A DNA stretch of 64,000 nt, taken from assembly GCA_031213475.1 (NCBI GenBank), contig JARUPZ010000003.1, forward strand, positions 8,823,509 to 8,887,508, in the 5' to 3' direction. How positions within the stretch are numbered: the first letter of the stretch is position 1; every line of letters starts with the position of its first letter. Below the pieces are notes generated by a model, which was not told the DNA's origin, did no database searches, and was given only the letters and a program-made list of their open reading frames with translations. Made by a program: the position numbers and the translations under genes. Below, piece by piece: positions 35,178 to 47,339 of this stretch. The stretch comes from Nereocystis luetkeana (lineage: Eukaryota; Sar; Phaeophyceae; Laminariales; Laminariaceae).

Positions 35178-36559
35178 AGGTTTTACCCTCAGCGATCTTC
35201 TGGGCAAGCCGTAATGATAGATGTCGTTCCTTTCCCCCCCCCCCCGGTACGTGCCATCATTTTTATCGCTCATAGGGTTCAGCATTCCCACTGCACGTCG
35301 GTTTTCGTCGAATGTTGCTAACTCACGCGCTTTCCGCTATTCAATTTCTATGCAAGAAGACGCCCTTACGAGTGCGCACTCGGTGAGAGTCGAATCCACG
35401 AAAATGATATTCGTGGGCACGCGGACCACCTTCCAAGCCACTGGGGACGCCGATTTGCCTCACAATTATCTCTAGAAACATTTCAAATCGACAATGTTCC
35501 GCTCTTTCTTTATATATACTCGTGCCCGTCATGTTTATCCCTTCGGTGTTCTTTGGGTCTACCGCAGAGGATTGCATACGCATGCCTTTCTTTTCCTCGA
35601 GCCATGGTCCCTGCCCGACATATAGACCTGGAAACGCCACCCGCTATCGTGCACATCAGGCCAACCTGTCTTTCGCTATGTACCTGAATGTGCTCGGTTC
35701 AGGGGTGTACGTGTGGGGATCTGCTTTCTCGCGTGCAACCAAGGGCTGCATACGCATGCCGGACGCTACTACCCCTGCAGCGCATCTCTGTATATTCGAG
35801 CATACACTCATCATGCTGTACAGCTCCGCTAAACAATACCAGGCATTCTGCAGTGTACATCATCAAAACCACAAAAAAAATGAAAAAAAAATAAAAAAAA
35901 CATGGCAAGTTGATTGCCTTGTGATGTAGTACAGCAGTACGTAGTTTATCGTTGTTCTTATTGGATACCCGAGGCTCTGCCATTGCCGTACGATGGTTTT
36001 AGTTATCGTTTCGGCATCAAACCGTAGTACGCCTTGTCCTCTGCTTGCGGTACCCCTTGATGACCATAAACGCAAACGGGTCGTCCGAGTGCCCGGGTTT
36101 ATCCGAGTACTCATCGAAACCGTTTGATTTCGTCTGAATACCCGGGTTACCCGCTACGGGTCCGGGTTTCACTTTCAGAATTATCCGAGTACCCGTTTGT
36201 GACGGGCACCCGCCGGGGTACACCTCTCTTTATTGGTGAGATAACAACACGATGATTTATGAATACGAGTGAAGTCGGCGTTCCTGGTGGCTTGGTAGGT
36301 GGCCCGTGTGCATATCAAGATTAAATTCGTGGGTTCACGTCTCGCCGAGTGCATGCTCGTAGGTACGTTTTTTTGCAACACATTTACAAGCGAAAAGCAC
36401 GAGAGCGTGAGTTAGCAAACATTCGATGAAAATCGACGAGCAGTGGGAATGCTGAACCCTATGTGCGACTAAAAAATAAAGGCACGTACCGGGGGGGGGG
36501 GGAAAGGGACAACACCTGTGACCGCAGCTTGCCCAGAAGATCGCTGAGGGTAAAACGTC
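35178..36559. mobile_element. 1.4-kb element with about 300-bp terminal inverted repeats
   Basis: The left arm 35178-35475 and right arm 36228-36559 are inverted copies. Both start at GGTTTTACCCTCAGCGATCT, continue with a pure C run followed by GGTACGTGCC, then AGGGTTCAGCATTCCCACTG, CGAATGTT(T)GCTAACTCACG, a CACTCGG(T/C)GAGA segment and a CACC(T)ACCAAGCCAC segment. The 750-bp interior has no transposase; it includes two GCATACGCATGCC repeats (35573, 35747) and ACCCGGG words. Non-autonomous foldback or MULE-like element is the best guess. Confidence 0.75.
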
Positions 36560-39500
36560 CCACTACGAGTTTAGGCTGGAGAGTAAAGGGGATGATTGAA
36601 AAAAAAAAAAAAAGTGAAACAACGTGTTTGAACTGCTATTGGATGATACCTGGTACTATTTGATAGGTATGAAAGAAGTGTTTCAAGACAAAAAAAATGT
36701 GTCTCTTTGCCCCATCCATGTTTTGCTGTTCGGAGATGCCGCCTTTTGTTTACTGTTGGCGTGTGAAAATGAGAGTGACGACGTATGCATATAACTTGTG
36801 GAGTAAGTAGTACGAGACATCAGCGCGCCACTCTCTCTTAGCCTTGACGAAAGGCATCGGGGCGGCACGAGCTGGGTATCGCGTGTCCCTAGGTAACATT
36901 CGTTCCATGCCAATCCGATGGCCAAACCAGCTGACTGACACATCTACCCTGTCTACAGGTCCCATCCGACTTTGCTCGATATTTCTCCCTCTCTTTCTCT
37001 TCCGTACCTCAGGTTCGCCGGGATCCCGTATAATGTGGGACCGAGCATTTATTATGTTCTATTCTCGGAAGCACTCTAGGTCGGTGAAGAGAAGCACGAA
37101 CACGTACGTACGTACTTGTATTGGACTAGGAGTGTTCACCGGAGGGAAAGGTTGCATACTGTGCCCACCGCGGCCGTACAGGTTAGATGCCGTAGACAAC
37201 CTCTCCACAGGCCTATTAATAGTTGATTACCGTCGCCGTAACAGCGCCCGGTATCACGCGCTTCTTGTTCTTGGGGGCCCTCAACCCTAATGTGCCCCCC
37301 GTTCCGTGGACGCATTGAGATACGGGTGCCCCCGGGGGCGTTTCCCTACTTTTCACCGCTCGCATGTTTGCAAATACCGCCAGTTACCAAGGTACTGTCA
37401 CCAGTACATACCGGTATTACGATAAGGTTACACGATCTTGCCGGCGTGTTAGCCGTTGAGCGGACTTGTCAGCCCGGGCTCCCTTTGTTGAAAGCGCAAC
37501 GAACTTGGCAATTGGCCGTCCCCAAGGCGCGGGCGGCATGCAAGGCCGCGTATGTGCGTACTCACCCATCAAGGTCGCGTATAGTGGTATAGCGCACCCT
37601 GTACACACGCGTCCAGGCTGCCTAAATCCCACGCAAGATCTTGGAGGAAGCGGCAGGGCCCGGCATCCGGTGATGTAGACCTTGCGGAGGGGTGGTGGGG
37701 CGGTTGTCAAAAGTCGACCATATGCAAGGCCGTCAAAGGGGTTGGCTCTACAAACCTGGTGTTTCACAGGCAACAACCAAAACGAGACATCTGGAAAGGA
37801 CAGATCGTGGAAGCAAGCAGAGCGGGGGGGGGGGGGGGGCGGTGCGCGACCTCAATACTTGAACCCGTTCAATTATCAAAACCCTTTTCTGGCATCAAAA
37901 TGTACTGTCAATAGGTGCAAACGAGATATCTCATCAGGATACCGCTTCTGTTATACCACTATCTATGCCAAGATCGCTACTATTCGGATTGTCGTCGACA
38001 AATACGCGGTCACGGTCACAACTTGCACCAGTTTGATATGTTACGCCTAACGATCATGTACCACCCGGTACGAGGTGTATGATGGGTGCAGTGCGAGAAG
38101 CGCTTGATACCTCCGTTCTTCAAAAAGCACACAAAGAACGTTCATCGAATCAACTGTAACGCCCTCGAGCATCTAGGCAGGGGACGAGACGTGTTTCCAT
38201 ATCTGTATTGATTTCGCCTGTGAGCCATACAGGTATTGTTGGTACCTCCTGTACCCTGCTGGACCTACGCGGACGTTTCTTGGATCGATAATGTATCATC
38301 GAAACCACCGCTACCAACAGCGACCGTTTTCATGGCGTTGGGGCCTTGGAAATCTTGACAACCCTGTCCTATCCACAGGCACGACATCGAGGCTTACTCC
38401 TTTGTCAGCATCGCGCCTGCCACGACGAAAATCTCACATGCCTCCACTGGATATCGTCCCGGACGCATTAGCTTGGGCAGCCGCCTCTACCCGGGGCTCC
38501 TTGAAGAGCCTCAAGGTGCCTGGTTTCGTTCGTTGGAAAAGTAGTTGCCACCATTGCCATCAAGTACAGCGGTGTGGTCATGATCCTTGAGCAGGCTATG
38601 GTACGCGTTACGCAGCCTCTCTGCTTCCAGTACGCACACAGGCCAGGTATGACACAAGCAGATAGATGTCTACTTCATGCTTTAGCGTGCGGCACATATG
38701 TCGTATATGAAGTTACCCGATGTGTTTCAGTCTGTGTTGAATCCCTTGGCGTTAGTCGACGCAGTTTCGTCCATCGGTCGGGGCACGCGGATGCAGACCA
38801 GACGTCGTCCCACGGGATGACTGCAACCAACTAGAGGATCGAAACGAATATCGATCGGACAGAACGCCTCGCTTTGAAAGATACGTCTTTCTTCAAATGA
38901 TGGCGGTCGGCAATTGGTATCGACGACCACACGAACTCGAGAACAACCACTCGCGCTTCAATCCACGTCCTGCTGAAACTACGGGCAAGAGGCCGCCACG
39001 CAAAGGTCGTCAAGAAACGGAGATGACTACAGTACGAGAGGGACTGATATTGACCGAAACATCCTGAATACCAGCGCAGCTACGTCGACGACCGCGGACC
39101 ATACCGCAACCCAGATCAGTAGGTCTAGGTGGGCACGATGAGGACGGTTCAGTTCGGCTTTCAAAGTTCCGGGCTTGCTGGCATGGCTCCTGCTGCTAGC
39201 CGCCGAACTCTCTTAAGAGTGTCGTCCACCGCACTCGATACCCCACACTTAAATCCTGTTTTCATCATCAGGAGTTCCAATCATTCAGGCGTCGGCACCA
39301 TGTTCTAAGCACCCCCTGACGGCCTAAGAGGCCGCCTTCGATGCGCAACCACAGAAGCTTGAATTGGATTACTCGGGCCTGAACTTCAGTTGAGGTTACC
39401 ACTCATCCGAGAAAATGGTTGGCGGGCACACACTGAGTACGAGACAAAAGGGCTATTATTGCTGGCCGATGATTGAATGGGTCTGATTGGCCGAGGCATG

Positions 39501-39884
39501 GAGTTGGGGTCAGAGCTAGTACTATTCGTTTCGCACACGGTGACCCTCAGCCATTTTCTCGAGTAGGTTGTAAGCTCCCCCTCCTAGAGTCCGCCCGAGC
39601 GACAAGACCCCGTGTTTCGCAGAATAGGGCAAGGCCTTTATTCTCTGCACTTCTGTTCATCTTACGAACGAGGACCACGACGAACACTCTACACCCCTGC
39701 AGAACTATCCCGAGGTATTTCGTCCACTCCAGAGTTATTGGAGCCTGTCCTGCGACCACGGACTGTATTGTATTGTGAGTTAATGTGAGAACAACAACAA
39801 CAACAAACACGGAAACCCTTGTCTCCCGCTGTGGGGAAAATGTGCTTGCCGGCATCATTCGCATCGTAGATACCTCAACTACGG
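36560..39884. other. No gene recognised
   Basis: Scattered frames of 60-150 codons on both strands. 38.2-38.8 kb on the plus strand is GC-balanced and open in pieces but shows no motif. A 16-base G run lies at 37824 and TACCTGGTA at 36647. Confidence 0.4.
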
Positions 39885-40693
39885 TTGCCGAACTCAGTCG
39901 ATAGAGTTCCCGCCGCACACTACGGCACTGCTGCCCGAACGGCCACCCGTCAGTGGTGGACTGTTTACATCGTAGCGTGGAAACATGCCACGGCCTACAC
40001 TGGAGAAATGTGGCTGTATCGGTTACAGGACTTCCTAAAGAGCGCATGGTTATACACGTATATACCCGATATTGCTGTAGATGTCGGTGATGCCGTGGTG
40101 TCCCGCGTTGCGATGTGTTTGTTTGTGCTCGAGACAGCCGTTATATTCTCCCCGAAACAACCTTATCATGGGCCAGCGTGGAAATCGGGCTCAACTAGCT
40201 CAAGAAACGTCGGGCACAGCAAACAGAATATCAGCAGCAGCACGTACGTGTTTGCCCCCAGTAAGCAGACCACCGCACCATCAGAGACACCAGCTGTCAG
40301 CTACGGAGCACTCGCGACAATGGGAGACAGGATCGTCGACGTTTCGGAAGTGGTGGCGAGCTCGGCCGACCTCGCAGGAGAGACAGCGGCAACGTATGGT
40401 GAAGACGGCGGCCTCAACTTGAGATACACGGCGGCCTCAACTTGAGATACAGTCCATATTCGCCTGAGACGAGAGAGAGAGGGAGGGAATGCGGCAGACA
40501 GCACATACATGCGCGAACGAGTGTGGAGGACAAAAGAGGGGAGGATTGCATCCTTTGTTGCTTATCGTACGCATTTGATCAATCACCAGACATTCCTTTC
40601 GAGACGCGGCGAGGGGTAGGGGTGGGGCTGGCGGTAAATATGTGCACATTGGCAAGTGCCCTGGAGGCTCAAAATCGTGCGTTCGAATGAAAG
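39885..40693 (+). pseudogene. Open frame interrupted by 23-bp tandem duplication
   Basis: A 186-codon frame ends at 40445 only because 40406-40428 is repeated perfectly as 40429-40451 (CGGCGGCCTCAACTTGAGAT ACA). The extra 23 bases shift the frame into TGA. The frame that follows the duplication (to 40690) is the one the first copy would have entered, so a single frame of roughly 260 codons existed before the event. Its middle (YVFAPSKQTTAPSETPAVSY, VVASSADLAGETAATYGEDG) looks plausible as protein. There is no ATG at the start and no recognised domain, so coding status is uncertain. Confidence 0.35.
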
Positions 40694-41189
40694 GGGTCTG
40701 CTGGTTCTTCATGAGAAGGGGCATTGCTCTACTCGATTGACTGCCCCTAGCGCCCTACCATAGTACGGTCGTGGTGTCAAAGGAAGTACGCCATGTACCG
40801 CCCCCCCCCATTGTGATTCGAGGGCGGCCATCTTCACAGAGCCATAGTAGCGACACGAGGAGACGAAGTCAAGGCCAGGGCTTGATGAGCTTGTCCGCAT
40901 ACCCCAGATCGCGGCACTGCACTGTCGTATACTCAAACTGCGGCAAATAGGGGTTTTGTCGAGTACTATTGTTCGCTCCCTGAATACCCGTCGGTCAAAA
41001 GCCCATTCATTGCCTACCTTATGTAACACGAGAAAAAAAAAATGGCGAACAGCGAGGTTGCGAAGACTTCAGGGGACTTTTGGAGTGCAGGAGCCCCGTC
41101 TAAAGTCAGAAACATTGTGTCTGGGGCATAAACGCACAGTATAGTGTAAGTTTAGGAGAGACGCAATGATCGAAGGGGACCTAGTTTTT

Positions 41190-41290
41190 TTTCAAGCTCC
41201 TTGCTTGAGAAGCTCTCTATGACCCTACCCAACAGCCGGCCCCCGACAAAAAAAACAACAAGTGCAACCTGATGGGCAATCAATCCCCCC
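41190..41290 (-). mobile_element. MITE family B internal fragment
   Basis: CAAGCTCCTTGCTTGAGAAG, a C-rich stretch, and AAGTGCAACCTGATGGGCAA follow the order of MITE B copy 1. A second scrap (AGTGTAACCTGATGAACAAT) lies at 42041-42060. Both ends are missing. Confidence 0.45.
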
Positions 41291-41313
41291 TTCCCCTATT
41301 ACGGGGGGATCAT

Positions 41314-41428
41314 GTAACGGGGGGCCCTAGTTAACAGGACCTATGGTACACATAAAAACCTACCTGGTATATGTTTAACCATTTTTACTAACAATATTTG
41401 ATCCTGTTAACTATGGCCCCCCGTAATA
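41314..41428 (-). mobile_element. MITE family A, copy 3, carrying CCTGG insertion
   Basis: TAACGGGGGGCCCTAGTTAA to AACTATGGCCCCCCGTAATA. At 41361-41369 the core reads CCTACCTGGTATATG where other copies read CCTATATG: seven extra bases, equivalent to CCTGG plus one duplicated TA. Confidence 0.85.
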
Positions 41429-41680
41429 ATAAAAAGGACCAAAATATTTTACAGTAAAAAAATGGCATATATATAGGGTTTCGGGTGTACCGCGGGTCCT
41501 AGTCACTATGGTCCCCAGTAATACTATATATATATATCTATTTGGTCCTGTTAACTATGGCCCCCCGTAATGGTAAAAAGGACCAAAATATTTTACGGAC
41601 AAAAAAATGGCAAATATATAGGGTTTCGTGTGTACCGCGGGTCCTAGTTACTATGGTCCCCAGTAATAGTATATATATGT
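41399..41680. repeat. 143-bp tandem duplication made of MITE A pieces
   Basis: The block starting (T)CCTGTTAACTATGGCCCCCC at about 41401 is repeated from about 41544. Each contains AAAAAGGACCAAAATATTTT, ATATATAGGGTTTCG and ACTATGGTCCCCAGTAATA, a third MITE A subtype with one altered terminal repeat (CCCCAGTAAT rather than CCCCCGTAAT). Differences between the blocks are few, so the duplication is recent. Confidence 0.75.
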
Positions 41681-42686
41681 ACATACGAAAAACGAAAAGT
41701 GGTGGTATTCCAGCGATACTGGGCACTGTCATAGGTCATAAGTATTTGCCTCGCGAGGCAAAAATTGCTGCCTCTGTTGCAGCAGGCGTCATGGTGAAAT
41801 ACTCTACGTGCCGCGATATAGCATGGCCTAGGGCACAAAAGGAAGATTTCAGTGCTCTTTCGCTTTCGCTTGTTCGACGCGTGCTACGTACGGCGGCAGG
41901 TGTGCACCCAATCGGTGTTTTTCTGGGGGGAGGGGGGGGGGGGGGGGGGTCCTTCTTCCCTTACTCATTTTGAGGAGATTTATCCTGACACACAGACAGA
42001 CACAAAGAAACACAGACGCCTATTGTGAGAAAGAGCAAAAAGTGTAACCTGATGAACAATCCGATGGCCTGACAACAGGCCACGAGCGATAGCTTTTCTA
42101 TGAATAGGGTCTTCTGTCACCAAAAGCATGCAACCGCTTTCTTCCTCGTATCAAACGCCATAAAGCGGCAGACCGGGTATTTTCAGGCCAGTTTCCGGTA
42201 TCCTTCCGCGGTTCGGTAGTGCACGTCCCCGAAGTAATATTCCGAGTTGTGGCACACTTGGCTCGTACACACCCCCGGTACACCGTTTTCTCGTCAACGG
42301 TGGCTATGTTTGCCAAAGGTTGTGCCGGGTGGCGTGTCCATCAGCAGAGGATAAAATGATGCTATCGAAAAATGTGCTTTCTTTCTGGTTTGTTTTCCTT
42401 CCGGAATGCCGTACCTGTTGTGCAACCGCGGACTAGGTCACTGCAAGAGACAACAACGGCAACGAAAAGACACCAACAATGACAACAGCAACAACCCAAT
42501 GACTGCAGCAACCGCCTACTGTAGCCATCCCCGTTTGGCATCGACCCACGACTCCAACTTCATAGACAGCGCGAAAGCACCCATCCGCTCAAATATCATC
42601 ACACGCACACACACCTCACCTTCGCCCGCAGCACTCTCCTCCCATTTTTCCCGGCTCTCTTTATACCGCCCATCCTCGTCTTCTGG

Positions 42687-42787
42687 CTCCTCCTTCTCCT
42701 TCTCCTCCTCCTCCTCCTCCTCCTCCTCCTCCTCCTCCTCCTCCTCCTCCTCCTCCTCCTCCTCCTCCTCCTTCTCTTCCTCCTCCT
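42687..42787. repeat. (CTC)n microsatellite
   Basis: About 100 bp of nearly pure CTC with a few TTC interruptions. It creates artificial poly-Ser, poly-Gly and poly-Arg open frames on both strands. Confidence 0.9.
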
Positions 42788-43929
42788 GCGCCCGTGGGAA
42801 GGATACAGGCTTGAGCCGTCGTCGCCAACGTCGTCCCTTTGCCCCCGCTTGTCCCGTGCTTGTAAGGTCGGTCTATGCCTGCTACACCGCTTTCGCCGAC
42901 GACGGCGATCCCGTCCACCATTGTCGCGCGCGATCTGCAGCCGGCAGCTGGTGGTACCGATGGTGAGGTCGTCTGCCCACTTGTGCTGGGTGCCGATTTG
43001 GTTCAATGCTGCTTGCTGGTATATTCTGTTTTGCGATGCCTTACGTACGCGCTTGTCTTGACGATTTCTCATTGTACACCGCCGTGATGAGGGGGGGGGG
43101 GGGGTTCTTTTATTGCCACTACTGTACACAGCTTGGAGAAAGTGGTTTTGTCTATGTACGTATACGTACAGCGTTTCAGCAGGATCACGACAAAAGCCGA
43201 CGCTGTGGGATGTACCGTGCTTTCTGTCCTTGTTTAATATTCCATCGAGCGGTGTGCCTACGTGGGCGTCAGATCACGGTACAAAAAGGGAGAGAAACCA
43301 AAAAAAAAACAAGCATTTGGGTCCGAACTTTTCTCCTAGAGGCTGTGACGTCGAATCCGTTGTGAAATGTTAGGAATGAAATTATCTCTGTAGGTCCGCG
43401 TGTCACGTCACGGACTGCCTTGGGGTGGGCGTTCCGTTTCAGGGTGAAACTCGTCGTTTTGTGGTGTGAAATAGCAATATGCGCTCTATGGGATGTTGAA
43501 GATTTATATTGACACCATACTGTAGCACCGTTAGTCACGATAGGATACCTGTGGCGTCCCAGTACGGCACCCTCGCGAACTCACTGTGCACGGAGGTAGT
43601 ATTAGCCACGCTCGCGGAACGAAGCATTCAATAGTTGGCCCACACGGTGCCTCGGGGCGACAGACCACCTCGGTATATGCATATCTGGTACCTGGCGACT
43701 GCGGTATCTCAAGGCACGCCACGGCGAGGCACCCTTCAGCCAAGCGGAACCCCTCGGCGCAAGGTACCGTAGCTGGCACCACCTGCGTGTGGCACGTGTG
43801 CGGCAAGTTTCGGCGAGGGGGGGGGGGGGGGGGGGGATCAACGCGCAGCACGGCGCATACGTGTCAGCAAAAACCCTCTGAGAGGTGCAGGTAGTATCTT
43901 CGTAGGAACGAAGGTCATACTCTATATTG

Positions 43930-44046
43930 CTATTACGGGGGACCCTAGTTAACAGGACCTATGGTGTACATAAAAACCTACCCGGTATATGTTTAACCAT
44001 TTTTACTAACAATATTTGATCCTGTTAACTATGGCCCCCCGTGATA
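43930..44046 (-). mobile_element. MITE family A, copy 4, carrying CCCGG insertion
   Basis: TATTACGGGGGACCCTAGTT to CTATGGCCCCCCGTGATA. It has TACCCGGTA at 43979-43987 at the same place as copy 3. Copies 3 and 4 likely derive from one insertion-bearing parent, with a later T-to-C change. Confidence 0.85.
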
Positions 44047-44469
44047 GGACGACACGGCGACTAAGCCCGGCGAGCCAAAAGGTGTGCCTAAATACATATG
44101 TGTATGTGCTATAGTGGGGACAGGGTAGACCATTCACGCGCAAATGGAGAAATTTCGCTCGCAGCACGGCAGCATTGGAAATTGGCACGAAAATCCCCGT
44201 TGTATATTGCGCACTGCCGGGCCACCACACGGCCACCCAAGTCTTGGGTCATACTCGGAACAGTACAATGTGGTGGCGATTAAGTCTGGCTGAATGTGTG
44301 TGTGTGCATGGCTCGCGGTGAAACGCCCCCCCCCCGCGCTTTGCAGTAGCTACCACGCAACCAAATGCCAAACTACGACCCACGTTGCCGCAAAACAAAT
44401 GCCACAAGTAAAACTACCAATGACGACAGAGTGCAGAAAAAGAGCGTAGAGACCTCTGTGGTGCATATA

Positions 44470-44508
44470 TAATATACCAGGTATATATATATATATATAT
44501 ATATATTG
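44470..44508. repeat. (TA)n tract split by TACCAGGTA
   Basis: ATATATAATATACCAGGTAT followed by TA repeats. CCAGG interrupts an otherwise TA-rich run, as expected if TA dinucleotides are the target. Confidence 0.7.
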
Positions 44509-44791
44509 ATGGGCCCATAGTGATGGGCTTTGCAACTCTAAACTGCTAGAGCTCTCAGGCTAGCCCTACATAGGCAGACTGCGGCGCTAGCGCTGTGCTT
44601 CTGTATCGAGATGAGTCTACAGTAGTGGCGGCTGCTTCACTCACTCGCGCGCGCGAGGGGCTTCGAGTTTCTACAGTTAGCCATCCCAAGCGTTGAGCAA
44701 CACACAAACACGTTTAGGTTTCACCTCGCGAGTTGGGGGGGGGGGGGGGGGGGGTGGCGGAGGGGGGGGAGGTGAACCTGGACAACAAGAC

Positions 44792-45041
44792 GCGTTCTAC
44801 GATAGAGGCAGCACACTTCTGCTATAATAATGGTTTCTGAATAAAAGGGGCTCCTTCGTCCAAAGTCATCGGAAAGCCAATTTTGTTAGGAAAAAATGAC
44901 GTTTTTTGTGTACTTGGGCCCTGGGGGATGCGATCGAACTATGCTCAAGTCAGTTTCCGAGTGACTTAGTAATAGTATAAAGATTTTCGGTGAGGAGCCG
45001 CCTCAGAAAATGCACTGTGAACCTCTATCGCAGAATGCCTC
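44792..45041 (+). mobile_element. MITE family B, copy 2
   Basis: GCGTTCTACGATAGAGGCAG at the left and GAACCTCTATCGCAGAATGC at the right give terminal inverted repeats of about 22 bp; interior segments TTTCTGAATAAAAGGGGCTCC and GGTGAGGAGCC match the other copies. Confidence 0.85.
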
Positions 45042-45104
45042 ACGTGTCCATATTTCGTCTTCGCGTGAGTAACTGGCCCACTCACCTCTCTATCAGCTGT
45101 TCTT

Positions 45105-46215
45105 CTAGACTCTATTCTCCAGCCGGGGGGGGGGCGCTCCAGACGGTACAGACGGTGTCCGAAAGAATGTAACTCCCGACGTAAACTGTCGCCACGTCGA
45201 ATCGTCGTGCTCTACGAAACGGGGGGCGGATTCGGCGAGGCAAGAGGTGCTCCAGTAAGAGAAGAGCTGCCGACGATCCTGAACCAGGACACATTGTTTT
45301 TCTTCGGTCGTCGACAGAAGAAGCGCGGGAAAACTTGACAAAATTCCATGCAGAGAGAGAGAAAGAGATGGGCTGATGGATGACGTGCAATTAAACTCTT
45401 CGGGCGGACGCGCATGAAGCCGCTGCGCTGATGGTTCAAGGTCTACAGGATTGGCGAGCCCGGGGTGCGATGCGATTTCATGTGAGATCCGCGAGGCCCG
45501 ACGCATTCGAACCCGACGGATGGCAAGCAAGAAGATGAGGAGACCTACCTGCAGCACGACTGACGGTGGAGAACGTCGAAGCTCGTGCGCCCATTTCGGA
45601 GATGGCGAGGGTCGAGGTCGATCAATGCGGCCCTTGCTGCTGCGACCTCGCGATCCGAAAGCACTTGAGCGCACCAGGGCTAGCACCTGGGCCGAGGCCA
45701 CGACCGACTCCCTCAGGTTCCGCTGTATATATATATAGTGAGCAACCTGCACCTCCACCGGAAACCTTTGACCGGTGTGCTTGAATATCATGTTGCTTAT
45801 GGCGGTACAGGCTGAACAGGGTTGTTTGAAGACTGTCATCCCGAGGGGGGGGGAGGGGGGGGGGGCATTCCCTGTTTCTCTATCTTGGGCTCGTACGTAA
45901 AGATAGGCGTGTCTGTGTGTTTTTATGCCATTCCACCAGGCTCCGAAACCGCAGTATTCCTTGGAACTCTCCGTATGATGTCTGCGACTTTTGCTTCGTG
46001 TTCGGTGTTACCGGGCGGGGTACTTACCGGTGATGATGCAGCCGGGTCGTGGCGGCACCAGCACAGCAGTGGGTAGCTACCCCGGCATGATACGGATAGA
46101 TTCAGCGCTCACCGCTGTGTATCTAAATCTATGTACGGGCCGTATACGTGCTCGTTTGTTCGCACTCTGCTGGCTTCGGGAAAGCAGATGACAGTTTCAA
46201 GAATGTGCCATGAAG
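45105..46215. other. Open on both strands, no gene recognised
   Basis: A 244-codon minus-strand frame (45105-45839) and shorter plus-strand frames overlap in GC-rich sequence. No domain, and no supporting splice or repeat evidence. I treat these as chance frames. Confidence 0.35.
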
Positions 46216-46218
46216 CGC

Positions 46219-46261
46219 GGTGGTGGTGGTGGTCGTGGTGGTGGTGGTGGTGGTGGTGGTT
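46219..46261. repeat. (GGT)n microsatellite
   Basis: Fourteen GGT units with one CGT interruption. Confidence 0.9.
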
Positions 46262-46689
46262 ATCTACGTATTAAATATATCCGGCAACACACCTGTGTGC
46301 CTGCTCAAATGCTTAACCCCACGAGCTGAGTGCAAACAGTGCACTATGACTGCGTACACTCACTCCCCGATGCGGGCAATCCAACGTACAAAAAGCGGGT
46401 GCACATTGTTTCAAGGCGAACCATGCAGCCCAAAATGGCCGCGGCGTCGGTTGTGTGCGCAGGGGGGCCCGGTTGTCAGCGAAAAGTTCACAGGAGGTGA
46501 AACTTTTGTACGGTACGACGTGTGTACGTGTGTACGTGTGTACGTGCGTGTATGTATGCGCTCGGGCTGGGCTCAGCCCTGTTTCACGAGCCGGCCAAAC
46601 CTTCTTCGTGGGCGGGTTGTATTCCTCTTCATCTAGCACCCCTTTTCCACTCGGACTATGAACGACGGAGAATAATAACTAAGGGTTCA

Positions 46690-46787
46690 GGGTTGCTTAT
46701 TAGTGCAGTAGGACGCCGGAGGGCCATTCCCCCATCAGGGCTGGTTATCCGTGCAGTAGAAGGCGTGAGGGCTATTCCCCCAAGCCG
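46690..46787 (+). repeat. Two-unit direct repeat, about 48 bp
   Basis: GGTTGCTTATTAGTGCAGTA GGACGCCGGAGGGCCATTCCCCCA is followed by TGGTTATCCGTGCAGTAGAA GGCGTGAGGGCTATTCCCCCA. Diverged tandem duplication without coding signal. Confidence 0.65.
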
Positions 46788-47339
46788 TATACAGGACATT
46801 GTTATTCTACGATGAGTGTTGCGTCTCGGCCATAAAAAACAAGTCGCTCCGATATTTGACGTTCAGGTCAAAAGCTGATCGAGGTCTCGATCGAGATTTC
46901 TTCAAATAAACAATCAAACTATCGGTTGGGATTATTGAAATCACCGAGATTTGAGATTTGTTTGTTCTGCGGAGTTTCACCAGCCTTTCGAGGCGTTTTC
47001 TCGACGGAGCCTGCAGAGAGCAGAGACGGGTATCTCGTATCTCGTCGTATTCAGCAAACGAAGCAGTAGCTACAGGGCCGGCTACTACCACATGCGATCG
47101 CCACTACGGGTTACCAACAACGCTACAAAGGAGTAACTCGATAAACCTAACGGGAGAGGGACACCCCCACAATTGCAGCACATGGTATAGGATCAGAGGG
47201 GGGGGTAAGATAAAACGTATCTCATGCACCTGTTGAAGGAAGGGAAACAAGCCAGACAGCTCGATGCAGAAGCACAGACAGTAGTAGTAGGTGTAGGCAC
47301 TGACACACACCTCACCCTTCCCCGCACGTAAGACCAACT

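Larger units (their letters stand above)
43817..44754. repeat. 20-base poly-G runs at 43817 and 44735
   Basis: Two uninterrupted G runs of 20 bases (43817-43836 and 44735-44754). Similar runs are listed among the findings. Confidence 0.85.

Noticed and set aside
42406-43129. Poly-Ser, poly-Gly and poly-Arg proteins on both strands
   Set aside because: Produced by the (CTC)n microsatellite.
45105-45839. A 244-codon minus-strand frame
   Set aside because: It overlaps open plus-strand frames in GC-rich sequence and has no recognisable motif.
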